A stretch of 51,630 nt of DNA from Pseudolysobacter sp964466115 (GCA_964466115.1 CAYXMH010000026.1:1-51630); one strand, 5' to 3'. Shown: positions 41,847 through 50,948, counted from the first letter of the stretch. A program made the numbers and translations. The notes: generated from the letters alone by a model not told the origin.

Positions 41847-43247
41847 TTAGAGCGCCTCGGAGGCAAAATCGGCCAATCGCGAGCGTTCACCGCGCCGTAA
41901 AGTCACATGCGCGCTGTGCTGCCATTGCTTGAAGCGGTCTACGGCGTAGGTCAAGCCCGAGGTGGTTTCGGTTAAGTAAGGCGTGTCGATTTGCTCGACG
42001 TTGCCAAGGCAAATCATCTTAGTGCCGGGTCCGGCACGCGTCAGCAGGGTCTTCATTTGTTTCGGCGTCAGGTTTTGCGCTTCGTCTATGATGACGTAGC
42101 GGTTAAGGAATGTCCGTCCGCGCATGAAGTTCAGCGAGCGAATCTTGATCCTCGAGGCGAGTAAATCGTTGGTGGCCGCGCGGCCCCAGGCTCCGCCCTC
42201 TTGAGGGGTGGCCAGGACCTCTAAATTATCGGTAAGCGCCCCCATCCATGGCGTCATTTTTTCTTCTTCGGTACCGGGGAGAAAGCCGATGTCCTCGCCG
42301 ACCGAAACTGTGGCCCGGGTCATGATGATTTCGCGATAGCGCTGTTGATCCATCGTTTGCGCAAGCCCCGCGGCCAGCGCAAGCAGGGTTTTTCCGGTGC
42401 CGGCGGTTCCTAATAAAGTCACAAAATCCACATCGGGATCCATTAAAGCGGTGAGCGCGAAGTTCTGTTCGCGGTTGCGCGCCAGGATGCCCCAAACAGA
42501 GTGCGAATCGCCGCAGTAGTCATCGACGATCTGCAGCGTTGCCAATCCGTCGCGCACTTTGAGCACACGCAGCTCAACTTGGTTTTCCTGCGGCAAATAA
42601 AGAAATTGATTGGGTTGCCAATCCTCGTCCTCCAGGAGCTTAACTTCATAGAAAGTGTGCCCACGCTCGGTCCAAGACCGCACCTCACTGTGGCGCGACC
42701 AGAAATCGTCCGGTAATTGCGTAAGGCCGGTGTAGAGCAAACTGAAATCGTCTAGCGCGCGGTCGTTCTCGTAATCTTCCGCGGGGATCGAAAAAATCGA
42801 CGCTTTGATGCGCAGATTGATGTCTTTGGAAACCAACACCACCGGCATATCCGGATGCTGGGCGCGCAGGCTTAAGACCGAGGCAAGAATTTGATTGTCG
42901 GGTATCGTCGCTTTCTTGCCATGCAATGCAGGCGCTTCGGCGATCTCGGTCTGGAAGTGGAGGCGGCCGATATGCGCCGAACGTTTGAGCTGCAGACCCT
43001 GCGGCATCAGCAGACTCAGTCCTTCGCTGATGTGCGAACCGTTGCTCTTCTCGATCAGTTCATTGATGAAACGGCTGACTTGCCTGGCGTTGCGCGACAC
43101 CTCGGAGGTGCCTTTTTTCGCCGCATCGAGTTCTTCCAAAACCGTCATTGGAATGAAGACATCGTGCTCTTCAAAGCGAAACAAGGCGGTCGGGTCATGC
43201 ATTAATACATTGGTGTCCAGAACGTAGATGCGCTTACCTCGAGTCAT
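41847..43247 (-). CDS. PIN-domain/PhoH-like ATPase
   Basis: 466 aa two-domain protein. The N-terminal PIN nuclease-like domain (residues about 5-140) has Y-V-L-D-T-N-V-L-M-H-D and L-E-E-L-D-A-A-K-K-G with the expected acidic residues. The C-terminal PhoH ATPase carries the Walker A region L-L-G-T-A-G-T-G-K-T-L-L-A (near residue 260) and Walker B Y-V-I-I-D-E-A-Q-N-L-T. Fusions of this type (PhoH2) act in RNA unwinding and cleavage in other bacteria. The upstream neighbour on the same strand is bcp, 53 bp away. Confidence 0.92.
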   Translation of the reverse strand: MTRGKRIYVLDTNVLMHDPTALFRFEEHDVFIPMTVLEELDAAKKGTSEVSRNARQVSRFINELIEKSNGSHISEGLSLLMPQGLQLKRSAHIGRLHFQTEIAEAPALHGKKATIPDNQILASVLSLRAQHPDMPVVLVSKDINLRIKASIFSIPAEDYENDRALDDFSLLYTGLTQLPDDFWSRHSEVRSWTERGHTFYEVKLLEDEDWQPNQFLYLPQENQVELRVLKVRDGLATLQIVDDYCGDSHSVWGILARNREQNFALTALMDPDVDFVTLLGTAGTGKTLLALAAGLAQTMDQQRYREIIMTRATVSVGEDIGFLPGTEEEKMTPWMGALTDNLEVLATPQEGGAWGRAATNDLLASRIKIRSLNFMRGRTFLNRYVIIDEAQNLTPKQMKTLLTRAGPGTKMICLGNVEQIDTPYLTETTSGLTYAVDRFKQWQHSAHVTLRRGERSRLADFASEAL

Positions 43248-43300
43248 GCGATGGTTACCTTAAAAGCCGGAAAGAAAAGGGTATGGGGAATGAGTGCCAA

Positions 43301-43798
43301 TCATGGTGCTAGCGTATCTAAATAATCGAGCACGCTCTTGACGTGCCCGGGCACCTTAACGTTACGCCATTCGTGGCAAAGCTTGCCCTTGGGGTCAATC
43401 AGGAAGGTGCTGCGTACTAAGCCGATATAGCGGCGGCCGTATAATTGTTTTTCCTGAATCACGCCAAAGGCCTGACACCAAACTTCTTCGGTATCGGCAA
43501 TCAGCGGGAATGGCAGTTCTTGTTTGCGTTGAAAATTTTGGTGCGATTTCAACGAATCGCGCGATACACCAATAACAGCGGTATTGCGGGATTCGAATTC
43601 TGAGTATAAATCGCGAAAATCCAGTGCTTGGCGCGTGCAGCCTGGCGTTTGATCCTTGGGGTAAAAATAAATAACGAGATACTTGCCGTGAAAGTCACGC
43701 AGATGCACAACTTCCCCATCAGCAGCGATACCGCTAAGTTTAGAGACGGAGTTGCCGATATGGAATGCGTTTTTTTTGGTACTTGCTTGCGTGGGCAT
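43301..43798 (-). CDS. bcp: Peroxiredoxin of the BCP/PrxQ group
   Basis: Thiol peroxidase that reduces hydrogen peroxide and organic peroxides. 165 aa with the peroxidatic Cys54 in Y-P-K-D-Q-T-P-G-C-T. The usual resolving Cys five residues later is absent (Leu59); Cys108 (in E-V-W-C-Q-A-F-G-V) is the only obvious alternative. The remaining fold markers, I-G-V-S-R-D-S and F-L-I-D-P-K-G, are present. Its ATG overlaps the gcvR stop by one base (TGATG), so it is translationally coupled to gcvR. Confidence 0.93.
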   Translation of the reverse strand: MPTQASTKKNAFHIGNSVSKLSGIAADGEVVHLRDFHGKYLVIYFYPKDQTPGCTRQALDFRDLYSEFESRNTAVIGVSRDSLKSHQNFQRKQELPFPLIADTEEVWCQAFGVIQEKQLYGRRYIGLVRSTFLIDPKGKLCHEWRNVKVPGHVKSVLDYLDTLAP

Positions 43799-44358
43799 CA
43801 GAATTTCATCGGATCCATAATGGCGTCGAGATTAAGCCCGTCGCAGAACTCCAAAAAATCATCGCGCAACGCCGCGATGTGCGTGGTCGCCGGGACGCCA
43901 ATGGTGATTTGCGCTGAAAACATATCAGCACCGGTTTGCATGGCGCGGTAGCGGGTGGATTGCAGCTGATCGATGGTAATGGTGTGGCGGCTAAAAAATT
44001 CGGCAATTTGGTAAAGAATTCCCGGTTTATCCGCGGCAATGACTTCCACCACGTACGGTAACAGATTGGTTTGTGCCGGTTTAGGACCGGAGCGAAAATA
44101 CGACAAACGTATCTGTTCCTCGCGCTCGATGCGCGCCAATGCCGATTCGAGTTTCGCAATCGCGTCCCATGGGCCAACCGCCAGCACCAACACCGACACA
44201 TCGCGGCCCAACGCCGACACTCGTGCTTCAACCACATTGCAACCGGCATCCGCCACGCGTTTCGTGACGGTAATGAGCGGGGATTGCGGCTGAGTCGCGA
44301 ACGCGTTGATTAAAAGGTGGTTTTCATTCGCGGTGGGGCGTGGGAGGGTGTCGGTCAA
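43798..44358 (-). CDS. gcvR: GcvR-like ACT-domain regulator
   Basis: Two ACT-type domains, similar to the glycine cleavage repressor GcvR that acts through GcvA. The N-terminal half carries T-K-R-V-A-D-A-G-C-N-V-V-E-A-R-V-S-A-L-G, and the second has A-A-D-K-P-G-I-L-Y-Q-I-A-E-F-F-S-R-H-T-I-T-I-D-Q-L, given here as signature only. About 186 aa from a TTG at 44358, which has an AGGAAG site six to eight bases upstream; an upstream TTG at 44385 adds nine residues. It is divergent from dapA and upstream of bcp. Confidence 0.85.
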   Translation of the reverse strand: MTDTLPRPTANENHLLINAFATQPQSPLITVTKRVADAGCNVVEARVSALGRDVSVLVLAVGPWDAIAKLESALARIEREEQIRLSYFRSGPKPAQTNLLPYVVEVIAADKPGILYQIAEFFSRHTITIDQLQSTRYRAMQTGADMFSAQITIGVPATTHIAALRDDFLEFCDGLNLDAIMDPMKF

Positions 44359-44495
44359 AGCGTGTCTTCCTGCGTACGAATGCAATTCGTGGAGGCTTGC
44401 ATACCGCCCTCCACCGGGATTAAGCCGCCAGAATACTTGCCATGCCGCGGGCTCGCAAGTAACATCGCCTGCTATTAAAATTCTTAGGTACGGTC

Positions 44496-45395
44496 TTGAA
44501 ATTCACTGGAAGCATCTGCGCGTTGGTTACGCCGTTTTCTGGCGACGACGCCCTTGATTTGGGCGCTTTTGCGCGACTTGTCGAATATCAGCTTACCGGC
44601 GGCACGCAAGCGCTGGTGGTTGCCGGTTCCACCGGTGAAGCACATGCGCTGACCGACATGGAGTATGAGCGCCTGTTGGCATTCGCAGTTGAGCGTGTGG
44701 CCAAGCGTGTACCGGTGATTGCAGGCACGGGTGGCGCGAATACCAGAAAAACCGTCGCCGTGACGCGGCGAGCGTTGGCACTGCACGCTGACGCGGCTTT
44801 GGTGGTTACTCCCTATTACGTTCGCCCGACGCAGGAAGGCCTGTATCGTCACTATAGCGAAGTGGCTGAACAAGGCGGCCTACCGATCATTCTTTACAAC
44901 GTGCCCGGGCGCACCGGTTGCGATCTATTGCCCGAAACCGTGCTGCGGTTACGCGGTCACGGGAATATTGTCGGGATTAAGGAAGCGCGAGCTGAACCCG
45001 AGCGCATGCAGCAATTGCTAGCACTGCAAACTGATCGTTTTGACGTGTTAAGCGGAGATGATCCAACTGCGATGCGTGCCATGTTAGCCGGCGCACGCGG
45101 CTTGATTTCCGTGGCGGCAAACGCAGTGCCTGCGCAAATGCGGCAATTGTGCGATCTTGGTGTTGCGCAATCGGTTGCGGAAGCGCAAGCGCTGGATCGT
45201 TCATTGCGGCCGCTTTACGACCTGCTTGGCGCAGAACCCAACCCGATTCCGATTAAATGGTGTCTGCATCTTTTGGGTCTTATGGATCCTCATCTTCGGC
45301 TTCCATTAACCCTGTTGTCGGCGTCGTTGCAGGAAAAGGCGCAGCAGGTCATGAAGCCTTTCCTTGATGCGGCGTCGCGCAGTAACGCCGCTTAA
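44496..45395 (+). CDS. dapA: 4-hydroxy-tetrahydrodipicolinate synthase
   Basis: Condenses pyruvate and aspartate semialdehyde in lysine and diaminopimelate synthesis. 299 aa TIM barrel with a TTG start (AGG-like site upstream). The Schiff-base Lys lies in V-G-I-K-E-A near residue 163 and the catalytic Tyr in I-L-Y-N-V-P-G-R-T-G near 135. The proton-relay pair normally Thr-Thr is Ser45-Thr46 here (A-G-S-T-G-E-A), a variant I also recall in Xanthomonadales. The next gene, 80 bp away, is bamC, as in E. coli. Confidence 0.94.
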   Translation: MKFTGSICALVTPFSGDDALDLGAFARLVEYQLTGGTQALVVAGSTGEAHALTDMEYERLLAFAVERVAKRVPVIAGTGGANTRKTVAVTRRALALHADAALVVTPYYVRPTQEGLYRHYSEVAEQGGLPIILYNVPGRTGCDLLPETVLRLRGHGNIVGIKEARAEPERMQQLLALQTDRFDVLSGDDPTAMRAMLAGARGLISVAANAVPAQMRQLCDLGVAQSVAEAQALDRSLRPLYDLLGAEPNPIPIKWCLHLLGLMDPHLRLPLTLLSASLQEKAQQVMKPFLDAASRSNAA

Positions 45396-45475
45396 AGTAT
45401 TGTTCCGTACAAGGATGAGACCGACTGTTGCAATCAACGTCTGAGGTCTCATCAACACCGATAAGGAATAATTGC

Positions 45476-46081
45476 GTGAACTTGTCCAAACCGTTTCATT
45501 TATCCATTCTCAGTGCGCTGGTGGTTTTCGCACTCGGCGGCTGCAGTATGTTTCATACGCACATCGATTATTCCAAGGCCGCCGAAGCGCGCTCATTGGA
45601 AATTCCGCCGGATCTTGATTCACCGGTTACAGCGGGTGAGCTGGTCATCCCCTCCAGTGGTCGCGATAGCCCGAAATCCGATAGCGTTGGCGCGCAGCCG
45701 CCCAGTTTAGGGGCTGTTGACGCCCCGTCTGCGGCAGTAAGCTCGATCGGTGGCGATGGCTTGCACATAGCCGACAGCGTTGCCAGCACTTGGCGGCGGG
45801 TGGGCGTGGCTTTGGAGCGCGCGCAAATCGGTAAGCTCGCTGCGCGCGATGAATCAGCCAGCAGCTACACCATTGAAATCAGTGAACAGGCCACATCGCC
45901 AAAACCGCGCCATTGGTTCAAGCGCTGGTTTAGCCACGATCAACCCACGACCGTTGTGCGCCAGATCCTCGTAAAAGTAACGACGGACAAAGACGGTGCG
46001 CTGATTACAGTGTTGGGTGATGCCAAAGACAGCGCCGTAGCACAACGAATTATCACAGCGCTGCGGGAACGATTGTTATAG
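45476..46081 (+). CDS. bamC: BamC-like outer membrane lipoprotein (short form)
   Basis: Lipoprotein subunit of the BAM machine for outer-membrane barrel assembly. From the GTG at 45476 (AAGGA site upstream) it opens with a signal peptide and lipobox A-L-G-G-C with Cys23. The following Y-S-K-A-A-E-A-R-S-L-E-I-P-P-D-L matches the BamC unstructured N-terminal region, which has P-L-x-x-P-P-D-L in E. coli. One helix-grip domain follows, with T-W-R-R-V-G-V-A-L-E-R-A. At 201 aa it is much shorter than E. coli BamC (344 aa) and lacks the second helix-grip domain. Position after dapA supports the call. Confidence 0.85.
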   Translation: MNLSKPFHLSILSALVVFALGGCSMFHTHIDYSKAAEARSLEIPPDLDSPVTAGELVIPSSGRDSPKSDSVGAQPPSLGAVDAPSAAVSSIGGDGLHIADSVASTWRRVGVALERAQIGKLAARDESASSYTIEISEQATSPKPRHWFKRWFSHDQPTTVVRQILVKVTTDKDGALITVLGDAKDSAVAQRIITALRERLL

Positions 46082-46124
46082 AAAATGCATTGCCGAATTA
46101 CCGATTGCACTAACGATGCGTAGT

Positions 46125-46448
46125 TTAGCGCTCCAGCAACGGCAATTTGTTTGGTTTTCCGTCCCAGTCTTTCGCGTCGCCGGGTGCGTCTTTGCGTACC
46201 AGAAGGACCGGCCAGCTTTTAGACAACTCGGCGTTAAGCGCGATAAAAGCCTCTTGCCCCGCGGGAACGTCGTCTTCGGGGAAAATGGCATTGGCCGGGC
46301 ATTCCGGCTCGCACAGCGTACAGTCGATGCATTCCTCAGGATCGATTACCAGAAAGTTCGGCCCTTCATGAAAACAATCGACCGGGCACACTTCCACGCA
46401 ATCGGTGTATTTACATTTAATGCAGTTTTCCGTAACGACGAAGGCCAT
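46125..46448 (-). CDS. fdxA: 7Fe ferredoxin
   Basis: 107 aa ferredoxin of the Azotobacter FdI type. The cysteines are at residues 9, 12, 17, 21, 25 and then 40, 43, 46, 50; with an offset of one these match the known [3Fe-4S] and [4Fe-4S] ligands of that family. The C-terminal extension is typical. The start at 46448 (M-A-F-V-V-T-E-N-C) is the family start; a second ATG five codons upstream is possible. It converges with bamC; tRNA-Glu lies upstream of it on the same strand. Confidence 0.94.
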   Translation of the reverse strand: MAFVVTENCIKCKYTDCVEVCPVDCFHEGPNFLVIDPEECIDCTLCEPECPANAIFPEDDVPAGQEAFIALNAELSKSWPVLLVRKDAPGDAKDWDGKPNKLPLLER

Positions 46449-46481
46449 ATTGTACGTCCGCACTGCGGCATTAAAAAAAGA

Positions 46482-46557
46482 TGGCGCTCCCTACGAGGTT
46501 CGAACTCGTGTTCCCGCCTTGAGAGGGCGGTGTCCTAGACCACTAGACGAAGGGAGC
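46482..46557 (-). tRNA. tRNA-Glu (anticodon CTC)
   Basis: 76 nt with CCA encoded. The acceptor stem pairs GCTCCCT with AGGGAGC. The anticodon arm is CCGCC-CTCTCAA-GGCGG with anticodon CTC, and the T arm has GTTCGAACC. Reads GAG codons. Confidence 0.96.
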
Positions 46558-46588
46558 CCTAAGTTTTAAGAAAAATCGAACGGGCGCT

Positions 46589-46594
46589 AGTATA
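46589..46594 (-). promoter_or_regulatory. -10-like box for tRNA-Glu
   Basis: On the minus strand this is TATACT, a near-consensus -10, followed by a GC-rich discriminator. It is about 32 bp upstream of the tRNA 5' end. The -35 at the expected distance is weak. Confidence 0.4.
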
Positions 46595-46667
46595 ACGATT
46601 TTGCGGCATGCGACACACACTTTAAGAGCACCTCGGATGTAAAGCGTCCTGCCAGACAGACAATGGA

Positions 46668-48059
46668 ATGAATACACCTGCGACTCACCCCATAACCCCA
46701 ACGGCCAATCCGCAATTGCGCGTCATTTCGCGCGAGGAGCATTGCATTTCCCGCAAGAACATCTCCAGTGGTGCCTTGCGCGTGCTTTATCGTCTGCATG
46801 AAGCGGGGTTTGACGCGTATTTGGTCGGCGGTGCGGTGCGTGATTTATTGCTTGGCGGGCATCCGAAAGATTTTGATATCGCCACCAGTGCGACACCGGA
46901 ACAGGTGCGGGCGCTATTTCGCAATTGCCGTTTGATCGGCCGGCGTTTTCGCCTTGCGCATGTCGTATTCGGTTCAGAAATTGTGGAAGTGGCTACTTTT
47001 CGCGGATTGGCCGACGACGGTTCGGGTGACCGGCATATCGTCGACGGACGCATCGTTCGCGATAATGTCTACGGAACGATTGAAGAGGACGCAATTCGAC
47101 GCGATTTCACCGTTAATGCGTTGTATTACAACATCGCCGATTTCAGCGTGCGGGATTACGTAGGTGGGTATGAGGATGTTCGACAGCGCCTATTGCGACT
47201 AATCGGTATACCTGAGCTTCGTTACCAAGAAGACCCGGTGCGCATGTTGCGTGCGGTTCGGCTTGCCGCCAAACTCGATTTCGCAATCAGCGCGGACGCT
47301 GCGTTGCCCTTTCACGATCTGGGTGCGTTGTTGGCCAACGCATCACCTGCGCGGTTATTTGATGAATGCGTCAAGATGTTCCTTAGCGGCCATGCATTGC
47401 AGAGCTTTCAAGGCTTAGCCGCCACGGGTTTGCTGGCGCCGATTCTGCCGTTAACCGCAGAGATAGTGCGGCGCGACGGCAAAGCGCACACGCAACGGCA
47501 GCTCATTGAACGCGCTTTGGCGAATGCCGATCAGCGCGTCGCGGAAGGAAAATCGGTAACGCCCGCTTTTGTATTTGCGGCGCTGCTGTGGGGGGCTGTG
47601 CAGCAGCGGGCAACCGGGGCCGATGCGGCGGGTAAAGAGATGGGCCTTGCCTGGCAGTACGCAGCCGAGCATGTGCTGCACGAGCAGACGCAGCACGTGG
47701 CAATTCCACGCCGCATCAGCGTGACGATGCAGGAAATATGGACGTTGCAACCGCGTTTTGAGCAACGCGTGCGGAAACGGGTTTTTCGGTTGTTGGCACA
47801 TCCTCGATTTCGTGCGGCGTACGATTTTCTTCTGCTGCGTGCGGTGGAGTCGGATGCGTTGGCGGAGCTTGGGCAATGGTGGACGCAAGCGCAAGTCACG
47901 CCACACCACGAGTTGGCAGATCGGATAAGCGGCACCGCCGCGGCAAACCAGGGCGCCGACATCGGCCAGGCGGCAGCGAAGACTAAGAAAAAACGTGTTC
48001 GGCGCAGACGCGCGTCTGGCGCTGTAAAACCTGCCGATCGTGTTGACGAGACGCTTTAG
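46668..48059 (+). CDS. pcnB: Poly(A) polymerase I
   Basis: Adds 3' poly(A) tails that mark RNA for decay. 463 aa. The nucleotidyltransferase site G-G-A-V-R-D-L-L-L-G-G-H-P-K-D-F-D-I-A-T lies near residues 54-73, with the catalytic aspartates in D-F-D. The R-R-D-F-T-V-N-A-L-Y-Y motif and R-Y-Q-E-D-P-V-R-M-L-R-A-V-R follow, as in E. coli PcnB. The C-terminus ends in a basic tail (K-K-K-R-V-R-R-R-R) that may contact RNA. It precedes folK with no gap. Confidence 0.95.
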   Translation: MNTPATHPITPTANPQLRVISREEHCISRKNISSGALRVLYRLHEAGFDAYLVGGAVRDLLLGGHPKDFDIATSATPEQVRALFRNCRLIGRRFRLAHVVFGSEIVEVATFRGLADDGSGDRHIVDGRIVRDNVYGTIEEDAIRRDFTVNALYYNIADFSVRDYVGGYEDVRQRLLRLIGIPELRYQEDPVRMLRAVRLAAKLDFAISADAALPFHDLGALLANASPARLFDECVKMFLSGHALQSFQGLAATGLLAPILPLTAEIVRRDGKAHTQRQLIERALANADQRVAEGKSVTPAFVFAALLWGAVQQRATGADAAGKEMGLAWQYAAEHVLHEQTQHVAIPRRISVTMQEIWTLQPRFEQRVRKRVFRLLAHPRFRAAYDFLLLRAVESDALAELGQWWTQAQVTPHHELADRISGTAAANQGADIGQAAAKTKKKRVRRRRASGAVKPADRVDETL

Positions 48060-48083
48060 TTGTCCGGCTTTAAACGACAGCCC

Positions 48084-48578
48084 ATGAACACGGCATACAT
48101 CGGTATCGGCAGCAATTTGGTTAATCCCTTGAACCAAGTTCAGGACGCGCTGACCGCACTGCATGCGCTTAAGCAAACGCGATTCATCCGAAGTTCCCGT
48201 TTGTATCACAGCAAACCCTGGGGTAAGTTGAATCAACCGGATTTCATTAATGCCGTGGCCTTGGTAGAAACCGCGCTATCGCCGCAGGCATTGCTGGAGG
48301 AATTATTGGCCATCGAACGTCACGCCGGGCGCATTCGTGGGCACGGCCACTGGGAGCCGCGAGTGCTCGATCTTGATCTGTTACTGTATGCCGATCGTGT
48401 GGTTGAGGAGCCCAATTTGACCATTCCCCATGCGCATATGCACGAGCGCCCCTTCGTGTTATTGCCGTTGGCGGAAATAGCCCCGGCACTGAACATTCCA
48501 GGCCGCGGAGAGGTATCGCGGCTACTTGCGCAAGTGGATGCATCGGCGTGCCGGGTATTGGCCGCGCAGGCATCTTAA
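48084..48578 (+). CDS. folK: 2-amino-4-hydroxy-6-hydroxymethyldihydropteridine diphosphokinase
   Basis: Transfers diphosphate to the pterin in folate synthesis. 165 aa. It opens with A-Y-I-G-I-G-S-N-L and contains the family signature W-E-P-R-V-L-D-L-D-L-L-L-Y near residue 90, followed by I-P-H-A-H-M-H-E-R-P-F-V-L-L-P-L. The ATG at 48084 starts just before the first strand; a TTG at 48060 adds eight residues. Confidence 0.95.
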   Translation: MNTAYIGIGSNLVNPLNQVQDALTALHALKQTRFIRSSRLYHSKPWGKLNQPDFINAVALVETALSPQALLEELLAIERHAGRIRGHGHWEPRVLDLDLLLYADRVVEEPNLTIPHAHMHERPFVLLPLAEIAPALNIPGRGEVSRLLAQVDASACRVLAAQAS

Positions 48579-48623
48579 ATACGATGGAAAATGATTCTGG
48601 TCGGTAGGGATGTAAATTTATTT

Positions 48624-49451
48624 ATGTATACCAATAAAACAGCCCCCTTGGCACGTAAACCGATCACGATTCCGCAGTTGCGCGAGAAAAAATTGCGCCG
48701 TGAAAAAATTGCGGCACTGACCGCGTATGACGCCAGCTTTGCAGCGCAGCTTGATGCGGCCGAAGTCGACATCGTATTGGTTGGCGATTCTCTGGGCATG
48801 GTGATACAAGGGCAAGACACCACCTTGCCAGTCAGTGTGGATGACATGGTGTATCACACCAAAGCGGTTGCGCGTGGCGTGCGCAGTGCGTTGTTGATTG
48901 CCGATTTGCCATTTATGAGCTTTCGCGATCCAGCGTGTGCGATCGATGCTTCTGCGCGGTTAATCGGGTTGGGTGGTGCGGCCATGGTGAAACTCGAAGG
49001 CGCAGGCTACGTGCTCGATGTGATTCGCGCATTGGTGGAGCGCAGCATTCCGGTGTGCGCGCACTTAGGCTTGGTTCCGCAGTCGGTACACAAACTGGGT
49101 GGTTACACCGTTCAAGGCAAGGACGCAGCCGCTGCCGAACGTTTGTTGGCCGATGCCCATGCGGTTGAACAAGCCGGCGCCGATTTGTTGGTGCTTGAAT
49201 GCATACCGGCGAGCTTGGCCAAACGCATCAGCGAAGCGCTGACGATCCCCACCATCGGTATTGGCGCGGGTGCCGACTGCGATGGGCAGGTTTTGGTGTT
49301 GTACGACATGCTCGGCATTACTCCCGGTAAACGTCCGCGGTTCAGTAAAGACTTTCTTGCCGATTCCGGCTCGATTGCTAAGGCCATCAGCGCGTATGTT
49401 GAAGCGGTGCGTCGTGGTGAGTTTCCTGCGCCAGAACACGCGTTTGAGTGA
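48624..49451 (+). CDS. panB: 3-methyl-2-oxobutanoate hydroxymethyltransferase
   Basis: First committed step of pantothenate synthesis: makes ketopantoate from 2-oxoisovalerate and methylene-THF. 275 aa from the ATG at 48624; an ATG at 48591 adds 11 residues without similarity. Family motifs are plain: A-L-T-A-Y-D-A-S-F-A, V-L-V-G-D-S-L-G-M-V near residue 52, G-L-V-P-Q-S-V-H near 140, and I-G-I-G-A-G near 210. panC follows after six bases. Confidence 0.96.
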   Translation: MYTNKTAPLARKPITIPQLREKKLRREKIAALTAYDASFAAQLDAAEVDIVLVGDSLGMVIQGQDTTLPVSVDDMVYHTKAVARGVRSALLIADLPFMSFRDPACAIDASARLIGLGGAAMVKLEGAGYVLDVIRALVERSIPVCAHLGLVPQSVHKLGGYTVQGKDAAAAERLLADAHAVEQAGADLLVLECIPASLAKRISEALTIPTIGIGAGADCDGQVLVLYDMLGITPGKRPRFSKDFLADSGSIAKAISAYVEAVRRGEFPAPEHAFE

Positions 49452-49457
49452 GAAGCA

Positions 49458-50306
49458 ATGGATGTTTTCACGAAAGGCGAGGATCTGCGCCGTCATCTCG
49501 AACAATGGCGAAAATCCGGATTACGCATCGGCTTTGTGCCGACCATGGGCAATCTGCACGCCGGTCACTATTCCTTGCTGGTCTTAGCGCGGCAGCATGC
49601 CGATAAAGTTGTCGCGAGTGTGTTCGTTAATCCCACGCAATTTGGACCGAACGAAGACTACCAACGCTATCCACGCACTTTAGAACAAGACCGCGAAGGT
49701 TTAGCGGCACACGGCTGCAATGCACTGTTTGCGCCCGAGGTTGCGGAAATTTACCCCTACGGCGTTTCGTCGAGCGTGCGCATCGACGTACCCGTTATCA
49801 ACGACATTTTAGAAGGTGCGGTGCGCCCGGGTCACTTTGCCGGCGTGGCCACGGTAGTGACGAAATTGTTTCATTGGGTAATGCCCGATGTTGCTGTGTT
49901 CGGCCAGAAAGATTTTCAGCAGTGCTGGCTGATTCAGCGCATGACTGCAGATTTATCATTACCGATTGAGATTATCTCCGGCCCGACCCTGCGCGAAGCA
50001 AATGGCTTGGCCATGAGTTCGCGCAACCAATATTTAAGTAACGATGAACGCCAACGTGCCGGAGTCATCCATCAAACGCTGTGCACGATGCTAGATCAAT
50101 TGCGGGCCGGTGTCGATTACGCTTCGATCGAGGCAAATGCACTTACCCTGCTTACCAACGCAGGATTCGTGGTGGATTACGCTGTAATCCGCCGCACTGC
50201 CGATTTAACTGAACCGACTGTGGGTGAAAGGCGCGGTTTAATTGCCCTGATTGCCGCTCGTTTGGGCGCGACGCGGTTGATTGATAATTTGATCGGACCA
50301 ATCTGA
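49458..50306 (+). CDS. panC: Pantothenate synthetase
   Basis: Joins pantoate and beta-alanine with ATP. 282 aa. Motifs include V-P-T-M-G-N-L-H-A-G-H (the H-x-G-H-type site, near residue 28), V-F-V-N-P-T-Q-F, V-F-G-Q-K-D-F-Q-Q and R-E-A-N-G-L-A-M-S-S-R-N. It is the last gene of the pcnB-folK-panB-panC run. panD, often next, is not present, and a REP-like repeat follows directly. Confidence 0.96.
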   Translation: MDVFTKGEDLRRHLEQWRKSGLRIGFVPTMGNLHAGHYSLLVLARQHADKVVASVFVNPTQFGPNEDYQRYPRTLEQDREGLAAHGCNALFAPEVAEIYPYGVSSSVRIDVPVINDILEGAVRPGHFAGVATVVTKLFHWVMPDVAVFGQKDFQQCWLIQRMTADLSLPIEIISGPTLREANGLAMSSRNQYLSNDERQRAGVIHQTLCTMLDQLRAGVDYASIEANALTLLTNAGFVVDYAVIRRTADLTEPTVGERRGLIALIAARLGATRLIDNLIGPI

Positions 50307-50317
50307 TTTTGCGACAG

Positions 50318-50352
50318 GGTAATCCAGATAAGCGTAAGCGCATCTGGGATAG
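50318..50352. repeat. REP-like element after panC
   Basis: GGTAATCCAGATAAGCG-TAAGCGCATCTGGGATAG has arms ATCCAGAT and ATCTGGGAT. It has the layout of classic gammaproteobacterial REPs (GTAGCCCGGATAAGCG...CGCATCCGGG type, recalled). It lies 12 bp after the panC stop and could stabilise the mRNA 3' end. Confidence 0.6.
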
Positions 50353-50488
50353 GGAAGTCCAAATATTCTTGCGCGCAACAGAACAACCGTCATATTTCCT
50401 GAGTAATGCCGAACGGAATTGGGACACCCATCAAACTGGTCAAAAAATATCATGGGTGTCCTAGTTCGTGCCGCAGGTGGCGCTCGGG

Positions 50489-50527
50489 ATTTGCTGGGCT
50501 TCACTGCGTTCAGCGCCAGCCTACAAC
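50489..50527. repeat. Second REP-like element (TGTAGGCTGGCGCTGAACGC type)
   Basis: On the minus strand it reads TTGTAGGCTGGCGCTGAACG followed by CAGTGAAGCCCAGCAAATCCC. This resembles a widespread dispersed repeat (GTAGG-TTGGGCTGAGCG...GAAGCCCAAC type, recalled). Confidence 0.5.
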
Positions 50528-50919
50528 GCATCAATGAACTATGTCGCAAGCGGTATCTGATGAAACAAGAAAACGGCAAGAAAACGGGGCACCACTGAAA
50601 TTTTCATATGGGGAAAGGAGAAATCGTCCAAAACACGTATTTTAGTGTTTGACCTCTTATTTGGATCTGGCAATTGATCTTGAGCATATGAGGAGACGTT
50701 GACGGGCATCCTGGCTTAGCTGTTTTATAATTGCATCGGTAGTGGTTGCGGCGTTGGGATATCGGTAGCCCTTATGCAATCGTTGACGCTCGAGGAAAAG
50801 ATGGCGATTGCAAGGATATGGGCCCGTTTTGGGTGGATATTGAGTACCTATTTACTGTTTTCACCACCGTCAGCGCCGTAATACTTAAGAATTCGGTAAT
50901 GCTGCTTGCATGAGTATCC

Positions 50920-50948
50920 TTGACAAGACCCCAGCCCCACCCGACAAT
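50920..50948 (+). promoter_or_regulatory. Sigma-70 promoter of the tRNA-Tyr/Gly/Thr-tuf operon
   Basis: A perfect -35 TTGACA (50920-50925) is followed by a 17-bp spacer and GACAAT (50943-50948; 4 of 6 match). The sequence just after, GTGCGGC, is GC-rich, as in stringently controlled stable-RNA promoters. The tRNA-Tyr gene starts 15 bp after the -10. Confidence 0.75.

Noticed and set aside
50530..50910. Small genes between panC and tRNA-Tyr
   Set aside because: Short frames only, with no ribosome sites or recognisable protein pattern.
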